Made by a program: the position numbers and the translations under genes. A stretch of 64,000 nt of DNA from Pseudomonas lurida (GTDB lineage Bacteria; Pseudomonadota; Gammaproteobacteria; Pseudomonadales; Pseudomonadaceae): positions 62,001 through 126,000 of the forward strand of contig NZ_JAAMRE010000009.1 in the NCBI RefSeq assembly GCF_013522705.1, given 5' to 3'. Positions 17,526 through 25,121 of this stretch are shown piece by piece. How positions within the stretch are numbered: position 1 is the first letter of the stretch; each line of letters opens with the position of its first letter. The notes beneath the pieces were generated by a model, which ran no database searches, was not told the DNA's origin, and saw nothing but the letters and a program-made list of their open reading frames with translations.

Positions 17526-18467
17526 TTACTCCTCTGCCCCAGCAGTTGAATGCGCGCCCGTCTCAGAACCTTCAACCACGGCCACTTCTTTCTTCTCGTG
17601 CTTGACCGGCTTGCCTGGCTTCATACCTTCGTACTTGTCGACGATTTTCTGAAACAGGTTCGGCTCGTACGAGGAGTACAGCGCGACAGGGTTGTTCTGG
17701 CTTGGTTTGGCCAGGGCGTCGTATTCAGCTTGATCAAGCTGTTTAGGTGCGGCCTTGACTTCGGCTACCCAGGCGTTGAAGTCTTCCTGGCTCGTCGAGA
17801 TCGCTTTGAATTTCATGCCGGTAAAGCCAGCGCCGCTGTAGTTGGCGGAGATGCCTTCCATTTCAGCTTTCTGGTTGGCGATCAGGTGCAGCTTGGTCTG
17901 CATGCCTGCCATCGCGTAGATCTGGCCGCCCAGGGCTGGGATGAAGAACGAGTTCATCACGGCGTCGGAGGTGATCTTGAAGTTCAGCGGAGTGTGCTCC
18001 GGGAAGCGGATCTGGTTAACCGTGGCGATACCCAGGTCCGGGTAGATGAACAGCCACTTCCAGTCCAGCGCGACCACTTCGATATTGATCGGCTTGGCAT
18101 CCGATTCCAGCGGACGGTACGGGTCCAGCGCGTGGGTGGACTTGTAGGTCACATAACCCAGGGCAATGATGATGAGGATCGGAACCAGCCACACCGCGAT
18201 TTCGATCTTGGTGGAGTGCGACCACTTCGGCGCGTAGGTGGCGCTGGTGTTCGACGCGCGGTATTTCCAGGCGAAGGCGAAGGTCATGATGATCACAGGG
18301 ACCACGACCAGCAGCATCAGCAGGGTGGCGGTGATGATCAGGTTTCGTTCATCCAGACCGACCTGTCCTTTTGGGTCGAGCAAGGTCCACTTGCAGCCTC
18401 CCAGCATTAACATCATGCCAAGCAGCGGCAAAAAGCCTAGTAATCGGGGGTACCTGTTTTTACTCAT
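17526..18467 (-). CDS. cyoA: Cytochrome bo3 ubiquinol oxidase subunit II
   Basis: The start at 18467 (MSKNRYPRLLG) is chosen because it is preceded by an AGAGG ribosome site and gives a lipoprotein signal with lipobox MLGGC (Cys25). An upstream in-frame start would bury this signal. The 313-aa product has two membrane helices and a periplasmic cupredoxin-like domain without copper ligands, as usual for quinol oxidases (NSFFIPALGGQIYAMAGM). It binds ubiquinol with CyoB. A 790-bp region upstream holds the operon promoter. The C-terminal tail is Lys/Glu-rich. Confidence 0.95.
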   Translation of the reverse strand: MSKNRYPRLLGFLPLLGMMLMLGGCKWTLLDPKGQVGLDERNLIITATLLMLLVVVPVIIMTFAFAWKYRASNTSATYAPKWSHSTKIEIAVWLVPILIIIALGYVTYKSTHALDPYRPLESDAKPINIEVVALDWKWLFIYPDLGIATVNQIRFPEHTPLNFKITSDAVMNSFFIPALGGQIYAMAGMQTKLHLIANQKAEMEGISANYSGAGFTGMKFKAISTSQEDFNAWVAEVKAAPKQLDQAEYDALAKPSQNNPVALYSSYEPNLFQKIVDKYEGMKPGKPVKHEKKEVAVVEGSETGAHSTAGAEE

Positions 18468-19205
18468 CTCACGACCTCTAAAGCAGCTTGCGCAATGCAG
18501 TTGGGTTTTGATCGCCAACACTTCACCCTGCCAAGGGTTGGCATTTCTCTTCGATTGAATAAGAGCCTGCTCGCACGCCATCACTGGACAATTTGCGAAC
18601 CTGCGGTGAGTTCTTATTCGATTTCGTGGCTAAAGGCCTTGTTACAGACCAATTCCATTTGGTGCGGATAGTTGAAAGGCTGCCGGAACCTGGGGTCGCA
18701 CAGAGCCATCCATCTGCCCCTCGACCGCTCCAATGCTCAAATATTGAACAGCACCGGACATTCAGTGCGGGCGATTGTAGTTAGCTAGCGATGTATAAAC
18801 CATGTCTTATAAAGAAATAATTTTTATCGAAAGCAGCAATAATCCTTCACCAAAATTGCAAAGGTCGGGGATCTTATCGCGTTCAATTCGCCACAAAAAC
18901 CACAAAAATTGCCGTGTTATAGGGCAAACCGCCATAGCCCTGACCCTGTGCAAGGGCTTGGTAAACCGTTGCAAGTCCCCATAAAACAAGGCATTCGGAC
19001 ATCATCCAATGCTGCGCGCCGCGCGTGATTCGTGGCGTCGGCCAAACGATGAAGTGACAGCACATTTTGGCCGTTTGGTGCAAATTTAAGCGAGGCTGTG
19101 GCGGGTCAGAAACGTCCTGCGGCGACTTCCGTGTGACAACATGTCGCACACTGTGCGCACCTAAAATTGTCCGACGTCACGTCGTCTTCACAAAAGGCCA
19201 GCTGC
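18468..19205. other. Long intergenic region upstream of cyoA
   Basis: About 740 bp without a convincing gene separates cyoA from the dsbB terminator. It must carry the cyo promoter. The middle part (18780-18930) is AT-rich, with poly-A and poly-T stretches typical of promoters. I looked for an ANR box (TTGAT-N4-ATCAA) and saw none that fits well. Short open frames here have no recognisable product. Confidence 0.5.
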
Positions 19206-19242
19206 AAAAAAAGCCCCGGCCTTCGGTGAAGAAGAACGGGGC
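19206..19242 (-). terminator. Terminator of dsbB
   Basis: On the minus strand GCCCCG (19242-19237) pairs with CGGGGC (19218-19213), followed by seven T. It lies about 17 bp after the dsbB stop. Confidence 0.85.
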
Positions 19243-19258
19243 GTTTTCAACCATCGGT

Positions 19259-19765
19259 TCAGGCGTTGCGTCGACGATTGCGATAGATGCCCAGCGGCAC
19301 CAGGATCACGGTCAGCACAAATGCCACCAGCGCCCATTGGGCCAGGGACAGACCCAGGATCGGCGGGTAAGGCGTGCTGCAGAAGCCATCGACCTGGAAG
19401 CCCAAGGGGAAAACCTTGGCCAGCGGCAGATCGTCGACAATCGGTTGCAGCACATCGACGCCGCAACTGACCTGCGGGAAGAACTGGGTGTACACATGAT
19501 GCCCGGCGGCGGCCACCCCGCCCAAGGCGCTGAGGACCACCAGGCCTTCGAAAAACGTGATGGCGCCCTTGGTGCGCATGGCGGCGCCGATAAAGGCAAA
19601 GATCGCGATCAACAGCAAAGCGTAGCGCTGCAGAATGCACAGTGGGCACGGCGCCTCGCCGAGCACCACCTGCATGTACAGCGCCCCGCCGATCAACGCC
19701 AGGCAGATGATGCCCAGCAACACCAGAAAGCGCCGCTCCCTGCCTAAACGCAATTCGTCACTCAT
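19259..19765 (-). CDS. dsbB: Disulfide bond formation protein B
   Basis: DsbB re-oxidises periplasmic DsbA and passes electrons to ubiquinone. The 168-aa product has four membrane helices and the two required cysteine pairs: Cys40/Cys43 in APCPLC and Cys101/Cys129 in VSCGVD and DGFCS. The start at 19765 (MSDELRLGRE) is preferred; a start 13 codons earlier would only add a polar leader. Its position next to the quinol oxidase operon fits its use of the quinone pool. The gene is monocistronic with its own terminator. Confidence 0.93.
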   Translation of the reverse strand: MSDELRLGRERRFLVLLGIICLALIGGALYMQVVLGEAPCPLCILQRYALLLIAIFAFIGAAMRTKGAITFFEGLVVLSALGGVAAAGHHVYTQFFPQVSCGVDVLQPIVDDLPLAKVFPLGFQVDGFCSTPYPPILGLSLAQWALVAFVLTVILVPLGIYRNRRRNA

Positions 19766-20163
19766 CCCGGTTTTCCCTTTGTTTGGTTGTGGCTCTGGCC
19801 GCAAGTTTACACACAGGGAGTGGTTTAAACAGAGACGGGTTAACGGCGGATTAATCGCGCGAAATGGAAAACCAAATGTGGGAAGGGGGCTGGCCCCGAT
19901 GAGGGTGTGTCAGCTGGCTGATGCACCGCTATCGGGCGCAGAGGTATCGGCAGAGATATCTTCACATCTTCGCTGTAAACAGAAAGTGACGTTCTTGTAG
20001 TGAGCGGGCTTGCCCCGCGCTGGGGCGCGAAGCGGCCCCACTCCAGGCGATGTAATTTCACCTGACACACCGAGGTGCCTGGGTTTGGGGCCGCTTCGCA
20101 GCCCAGCGCGGGGCAAGCCCGCTCACCACGGCAGGCCCCTCCCACACTGTTGACCTTTAGGTC
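19766..20163. other. Intergenic region between dsbB and hmp, rich in REP-type sequence
   Basis: No gene is visible. The region contains the large inverted REP doublet (20001-20126), an extra half-palindrome near 19875-19905 (TGTGGGAAGGGGGCTGGCCCC) and another near 20132-20150. Such clusters usually lie between transcription units in fluorescent pseudomonads. Confidence 0.6.
20001..20126. repeat. Inverted REP doublet (REPIN-like)
   Basis: Two long GC-rich arms face each other. The arm at 20001-20039 (TGAGCGGGCTTGCCCCGCGC...) is nearly the reverse complement of 20088-20126 (...GCGCGGGGCAAGCCCGCTCA). A 48-bp spacer separates them. Each arm also has its own small palindrome. This is the typical form of REPINs, short mobile hairpins moved by RAYT transposases encoded elsewhere in the genome. 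Confidence 0.75.
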
Positions 20164-21345
20164 CTACTCCAAGGCAGCGGCCGGGCCGAAGAATTCGTAG
20201 CGGCTTTGTTTTTCGGGCACACCCAGGGCCTTGAGGTGACGCTTGATCGCGGCCATGAAGCCTTTCGGGCCGAGGAAGTAGGCGTCGATATCACGTTGCT
20301 CGGGCAACCACGCCGCCAGTTGGTCCTGACTGAGCAGGCCAACGTTGTCCGCTGCCGGGCTCACGCCGTCGTCTTCGGCATAGCAATAGAAGCGCTTGAG
20401 CTGCGGGTGCCTGGCCGCCAGGGCATCCACCCACTCGCGAAACGCGTGCACGCCGCCGTTGCGCGCGCAGTGAATGAAGTGCACCGGGCGCTCGGTGGCC
20501 AGGGCCGCTTCGAGCATCGGCAAGGTCGGCGTGATACCGACGCCGCCGCTGATCAGCACCAGCGGCTTGGCGCTGGCGGCCAGGGTGAACTCGCCCGCCG
20601 GCGGGAACAGGTCGATGGTGGCACCCACCTGCAATTGATCGTGCAGGTAATTGGACACCCGGCCGCCGGCTTCGCGCTTGACACTGATGCGGTACTGGCC
20701 GCCATCGCTCAGTGCCGAAAGGGAATAGTTGCGGCGTACCTCTTCGCCGTCCAGCACCAGCGTCATACCGATGTATTGGCCGGGCGCCGCCGCCAGGATC
20801 GGGCCGTTATCCACCGGGGCGAAATAAAAGGACGTAATCTCGGCGCTCTCCTCCGCCCGCTTGACCAGCGTGAACGGCCGCGCACCGCGCCAGCCGCCAG
20901 GGGCCTGGGCTTTCTCGTCATAGATGGCCGCTTCGGCGCCGATCAGGATATCCGCCAGTTGGCCGTAGGCCGCGCCCCAGGCATTCATCACCTGTGGCGT
21001 GGCGATCTCACTGCCCAGCACTTCGGAAATCGCCCGCAACAGGCAGGCGCCTACGATCGGGTAATGCTCCGGCAGGATCTGCAAGGCCACGTGTTTATTG
21101 ATGATCCTGGCCACCAGATCGCCCAGTTGATCCAACTGGTCGATATGCCGCGCGTACATCAATACCCCATTGGCCAGGGCACGCGGCTGATCGCCGCTGG
21201 CCTGGTGGGCCTGGTTGAACAACGGGCGAACTTCCGGGTATTCGGACAGCATCATGCGGTAGAAATGGGTGATCAGCGCTTCACCGCCACTTTCCAGCAG
21301 GGGCACGGTGGATTTGACGATGGCACGGTCTTGGGCGCTAAGCAT
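20164..21345 (-). CDS. hmp: Flavohemoglobin nitric oxide dioxygenase
   Basis: Hmp oxidises nitric oxide to nitrate with oxygen and NAD(P)H in the cytosol. The 393-aa protein has the three standard parts. The globin domain (1-140) carries proximal His85 in INKHVALQ. The FAD domain carries RRNYSLS. The NAD-binding domain carries GGVGITPTLPML. Length is ordinary. It is divergent from norR, and the 146-bp gap between them holds putative NorR sites, so expression should rise with nitric oxide. Confidence 0.96.
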   Translation of the reverse strand: MLSAQDRAIVKSTVPLLESGGEALITHFYRMMLSEYPEVRPLFNQAHQASGDQPRALANGVLMYARHIDQLDQLGDLVARIINKHVALQILPEHYPIVGACLLRAISEVLGSEIATPQVMNAWGAAYGQLADILIGAEAAIYDEKAQAPGGWRGARPFTLVKRAEESAEITSFYFAPVDNGPILAAAPGQYIGMTLVLDGEEVRRNYSLSALSDGGQYRISVKREAGGRVSNYLHDQLQVGATIDLFPPAGEFTLAASAKPLVLISGGVGITPTLPMLEAALATERPVHFIHCARNGGVHAFREWVDALAARHPQLKRFYCYAEDDGVSPAADNVGLLSQDQLAAWLPEQRDIDAYFLGPKGFMAAIKRHLKALGVPEKQSRYEFFGPAAALE

Positions 21346-21440
21346 GAGAGCCTCCAGGGCTTCTTTAAAGTTAGCCTTGGACAGTCAGCATTCATGCCAA
21401 CTTTAAAATCTTTAATTTTCAATGATTTAAAACTCAAGTA

Positions 21441-21477
21441 GTCAGTATGACTTCTTACAGGATAAAGTCACAAGGAC
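21441..21477. promoter_or_regulatory. Putative NorR enhancer sites between hmp and norR
   Basis: Two matches to the NorR core GT-N7-AC occur in the divergent promoter: GTCAGTATGAC (21441-21451) and GTCACAAGGAC (21467-21477). The spacing and place fit enhancer binding for a sigma-54 promoter of hmp. I did not find an equally convincing -24/-12 element; the nearest candidate, TTGGCATGAATGC on the minus strand, is imperfect. Confidence 0.5.
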
Positions 21478-21491
21478 TACAAGGAGTCATT

Positions 21492-23033
21492 ATGACTGCA
21501 CACTCGCTGCTCACCACCCTCCTGCCCCTGGTGGCCGATCTGTCCCGCGATCTGCCCGAGGGCGAGCGCTACCGGCGCCTGCTGCAAGCCATGCGCGCCC
21601 TGCTGCCCTGCGACGCCGCCGCCTTATTGCGCCTGGACGGTGAAGCGCTGGTGCCGCTGGCGGTGGACGGCCTGAGCACCGACACCCTGGGCCGACGTTT
21701 CAAGGTCAGCGAACACCCGCGTTTCGCGGCGCTGCTCGCCAGCCCCGGCCCGACCCGCTTCGACAGTGACAGCGAGTTGCCCGACCCTTACGACGGCCTG
21801 GTGGAAGGTCTGCACGGGCACCTGCAGGTGCATGACTGCATGGGCTGCCCGTTGTTTGTCGACGACCGCCCCTGGGGCCTGTTGACCCTTGACGCGCTGG
21901 ACACCGAGCGCTTCGAACGCGTCGAACTGGACGCTCTGCAAGCCTTCGCCAGCCTGGCCGCTGCCACGGTCAACGTGGCCGAACGTATCGAACGCCTGGC
22001 CCTGCGCGCCGAAGACGCACACCAGCGCGCCGAAATCTATCGCCAGGCCAGCGGCCAGCAGCACAAGGAAATGATCGGCCAGAGCAAAAGCCACAAGCGT
22101 CTGGTGGAAGAAATCAAGCTGGTGGGCGGCAGCGACCTGACGGTGCTGATCACCGGCGAAACCGGGGTGGGCAAGGAATTGGTGGCCCAGGCGATTCACG
22201 CCGCCTCGCCGCGCGCCGACAAACCGCTGATCAGCCTCAACTGCGCGGCCCTGCCGGAAACGCTGGTGGAAAGCGAGCTGTTCGGCCACATACGCGGCGC
22301 CTTCACCGGCGCGCTGAACGAGCGCCGGGGCAAGTTCGAGCTGGCCGACGGCGGCACCTTGTTTCTCGATGAAGTGGGCGAACTGTCGCTGACGGTGCAG
22401 GCCAAACTGCTGCGCGTGCTGCAAAGCGGCCAGTTGCAGCGCCTGGGGTCGGACAAGGAACACCAAGTGGATGTGCGCCTGATCGCCGCTACTAACCGCG
22501 ACCTCGCCGATGAGGTGCGCAACGGCCGCTACCGCGCCGACTTCTACCATCGACTGAGCGTTTACCCGTTGCAAGTGCCGGCGTTACGCGAGCGCGGCCG
22601 CGATGTACTGCTGCTGGCCGGTTTCTTCCTTGAACAGAACCGGTCACGCATGGGCCTGGGCAGCCTGCGCCTGACCAGCGATGCCCAGGCGGCCCTGCTG
22701 GCCTATAACTGGCCAGGCAACGTACGGGAGCTGGAACATTTGATCGGACGCAGCGCACTGAAAGCGCTTGGAAACTGTCGCGAGCGTCCGAAAATTCTCA
22801 GCCTGAGTGCCACCGACCTCGACCTGCCCACCGTCAGCGCACCACCGATTGAAACCCCGCCCGCACTGGCGCCCCTGACCGGCGACCTGCGCCACGCCAC
22901 CGAAGACTATCAACGCCACCTCATCAGCGCCTGCCTGGAACGCCACCAGCACAACTGGGCCAGCACCGCCCGCGAACTGGGCCTCAACCGCGCCAACCTC
23001 GCCCGCCTGGCCAAGCGCCTTGGAATAAAATAA
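21492..23033 (+). CDS. norR: Nitric-oxide-responsive sigma-54 activator
   Basis: The start at 21492 (MTAHSLLTTLL) has a strong AAGGAG site and matches family length (513 aa). An N-terminal GAF domain (to about 180) would sense nitric oxide through non-heme iron. The central AAA+ domain carries the Walker A GETGVGKE and the GAFTGA loop that contacts sigma-54. The C-terminus has a Fis-type helix-turn-helix (WASTARELGLNRANLARLAKRLG). Divergent hmp is its obvious target. Confidence 0.94.
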   Translation: MTAHSLLTTLLPLVADLSRDLPEGERYRRLLQAMRALLPCDAAALLRLDGEALVPLAVDGLSTDTLGRRFKVSEHPRFAALLASPGPTRFDSDSELPDPYDGLVEGLHGHLQVHDCMGCPLFVDDRPWGLLTLDALDTERFERVELDALQAFASLAAATVNVAERIERLALRAEDAHQRAEIYRQASGQQHKEMIGQSKSHKRLVEEIKLVGGSDLTVLITGETGVGKELVAQAIHAASPRADKPLISLNCAALPETLVESELFGHIRGAFTGALNERRGKFELADGGTLFLDEVGELSLTVQAKLLRVLQSGQLQRLGSDKEHQVDVRLIAATNRDLADEVRNGRYRADFYHRLSVYPLQVPALRERGRDVLLLAGFFLEQNRSRMGLGSLRLTSDAQAALLAYNWPGNVRELEHLIGRSALKALGNCRERPKILSLSATDLDLPTVSAPPIETPPALAPLTGDLRHATEDYQRHLISACLERHQHNWASTARELGLNRANLARLAKRLGIK

Positions 23034-23094
23034 CTCGGTGAAATGAGGGGGCAAGTCTTGATGCCAGTCAGATCCACCCCAGGCAATGACTATC

Positions 23095-23128
23095 AAATGT
23101 GGGAGGGGGCAAGCCCCCTCCCACATTT
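23095..23128. repeat. REP-type perfect palindrome after norR
   Basis: Perfect 16-bp arms, AAATGTGGGAGGGGGC (23095-23110) and GCCCCCTCCCACATTT (23113-23128), are separated by two bases. Near-copies occur at 27731-27764 and 51455-51486. It may also stop norR transcription. Confidence 0.75.
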
Positions 23129-23204
23129 TGGTCCCGTCCAGGGCAGAAATTCACTCACTGATTCCTTCACTGATGGGCATTAGGACTTGCCGCCTGCCAC
23201 CTGG

Positions 23205-24107
23205 TCAGACTGTTCTCGCCTTCAAGACCGGGCTTACACCCTTAGGCTTACGAAACACCAACACATTCCCCGCCATCACCAAGCCCAACCCCACCAACGC
23301 CGGCGCGGTCCACTGATAGCCCTCGGCAAACGCCGACACATTCAACGCCACCACCGGAAACAGCACCGTGCAATACGCCGCGCGCTCCGGCCCCATACGC
23401 CCCACCAACGTCAAATACGCCGTAAACCCAATCACCGACCCCGGAATCACCAGGTAAACCAAGGCACCGATATATCGCGCACTCCAGTCCATCTCGAACG
23501 GAACCCCTCGGACTACGCACCAGGTCGCCAGCATCGCCGCGCCATACGCCATGCCCCAGGCGTTAGTCGTCAGCGGCCTGAGACCGGCCTTCTGCTGCAG
23601 GCTCGACAACAGATTGCCGGCCGAGAAACACATCGTCCCCAGCAAGGCCAACCCCAAGCCCAGCAGGGTCTGCGGGCTGGCGGTGTGCCCCACCAGCTCC
23701 GGCCAGAACAATAACCCCAAACCCGCCAACCCAAGGCCACCGCCCATCAGCACATTGCGCGCCACGCGCTGGCCGAAAAATACCCGCGCGTTCAACGCGT
23801 TCCACAGCGTCGCCGTGGAAAACACCACCGCCACCAGCCCGCTGGGGATCCATTGGCTGGCCGTGAGAAAGCACATGAAGTTGACGCAAAACAGGCACAG
23901 CCCCTGGGCCAGGCAGATCAAGTGCCCGCGCCGGTTCATCACCTGCAGCTTGCGGCTGAGCAGCAGCAACGCAAACAACACCAACGCCGCCAGGCCGAAG
24001 CGATAAACGATGGACACGGGAATCGCTACCACGCCCAGTTGCCATTTGAGGGCGATCCAGGTGGTACCCCAGATCAGCACGGTGAGTAAATACAGAAAAA
24101 GGTTCAT
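23205..24107 (-). CDS. EamA/DMT-family transporter
   Basis: The start at 24107 (MNLFLYLLTVLIWGTTWIALK) gives a 300-aa protein with ten hydrophobic helices in two EamA repeats. This is the form of drug/metabolite exporters of the DMT superfamily. The open frame runs much further upstream but covers the divergent AraC gene and is not coding there. Substrate cannot be told from sequence. The AraC-type gene in the opposite direction is the likely regulator. Confidence 0.87.
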   Translation of the reverse strand: MNLFLYLLTVLIWGTTWIALKWQLGVVAIPVSIVYRFGLAALVLFALLLLSRKLQVMNRRGHLICLAQGLCLFCVNFMCFLTASQWIPSGLVAVVFSTATLWNALNARVFFGQRVARNVLMGGGLGLAGLGLLFWPELVGHTASPQTLLGLGLALLGTMCFSAGNLLSSLQQKAGLRPLTTNAWGMAYGAAMLATWCVVRGVPFEMDWSARYIGALVYLVIPGSVIGFTAYLTLVGRMGPERAAYCTVLFPVVALNVSAFAEGYQWTAPALVGLGLVMAGNVLVFRKPKGVSPVLKARTV

Positions 24108-24245
24108 AACAGGCTCCATCGATTGAGCCTCAGTGTCCTCCCCAAACCACGCTGCGCTCTTGCACATTCTTGCGCTTTTGTCGGGCGAGCCGCGCACAGC
24201 ACCGGCATCGCGGAGTACGATGCAGGGCGTCGGAGAGTACACGCC

Positions 24246-25121
24246 ATGCCGGATCTGCAATCGCTGCAAGTCTTCCAAGCCCTTCACCGTTCGCCCCACG
24301 CGCGCCTGGAGGCCTGCGCCGAGCTGGGTGACGGCCTTGCCGCGGCCTTGTGGAGCAACCACCACGATTCCCAGGATTACCAGGCGCCAGGCCATCACAC
24401 CCTGTCGTGCTATGTGGGCGGCGGCACCGGCACGTTTCGGCGCGACCGACCCGACACCAAGGGCGGCCCGGACAAGCTGTGCATCCTGCCCGCCGAGCAT
24501 CAGTCCGGGTGGGTGATCAACGGCGAGATCCGCCTGGCCCATGTGTACTTCAGCCCGGAACAATTCGCCCTCGGCTGCGTGACCCTGCTCGACCGCGAAC
24601 CGCGCACCTTGCAGTTGCAGGAGGGGACGTTCCTGGAGGACCCCAGCCAGGCGCGCCGCTTCCACCAGTTGATCGCTCTCGATTGGCAGGAGCCCGCCGA
24701 GCGTCTGCTGACCAGCAGCCTGGCCCATGAGCTGCTCAGCCACACTTTGCTCAACCAAGTGGGCCTGCGCGACGGTCTGCGCTTGAAAGGTGGGCTGGCG
24801 CCGCATCAGCGCCGCTTGTTGGTGGACTACATCGACTACCACCTGGAGGCGCCGCTGAGCCTGGGGCAATTGGCCGGGCTGTGTGCACTGTCGGAATACC
24901 ACTTCGCGCGAATGTTCCGCCAAAGCTTCGGTCTGCCGCCCCATCAATACCTGCTGGCGCGCCGCCTGGCCCGAGCGCAAAGCCTGTTGCGTGGGGGCAC
25001 CCTGCCCCTCGGCGAGATTGCACTGATGTGCGGTTTCTGCAGCGCCAGCCATTTTACCCGCCGCTTCGGCCAGGCCATGGGCGCCACGCCTGGAGAGTAT
25101 CGTCAGGCCTTCTGCACCTAA
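24246..25121 (+). CDS. AraC-family transcriptional regulator
   Basis: The 291-aa protein (start MPDLQSLQVFQ) has an N-terminal cupin-like sensing region. Its C-terminal 100 residues carry a double helix-turn-helix (LSLGQLAGLCALSEYHFARMFRQSFGLPPHQYL, then LPLGEIALMCGFCSASHFTRRFGQAMGATPGEYR). It lies divergent from the EamA transporter and probably controls it. Its 3' end overlaps the last four bases of the convergent MalT-like gene. The ligand is unknown. Confidence 0.88.
   Translation: MPDLQSLQVFQALHRSPHARLEACAELGDGLAAALWSNHHDSQDYQAPGHHTLSCYVGGGTGTFRRDRPDTKGGPDKLCILPAEHQSGWVINGEIRLAHVYFSPEQFALGCVTLLDREPRTLQLQEGTFLEDPSQARRFHQLIALDWQEPAERLLTSSLAHELLSHTLLNQVGLRDGLRLKGGLAPHQRRLLVDYIDYHLEAPLSLGQLAGLCALSEYHFARMFRQSFGLPPHQYLLARRLARAQSLLRGGTLPLGEIALMCGFCSASHFTRRFGQAMGATPGEYRQAFCT

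Noticed and set aside
18468..19205. ANR/FNR box or small gene upstream of cyoA
   Set aside because: Only partial matches to TTGAT-N4-ATCAA, and short frames lack typical codon use.
24108..25052. N-terminal extension fusing another protein to the EamA transporter
   Set aside because: The extension is antisense to the AraC gene; the transporter has its own ATG and hydrophobic start at 24107.
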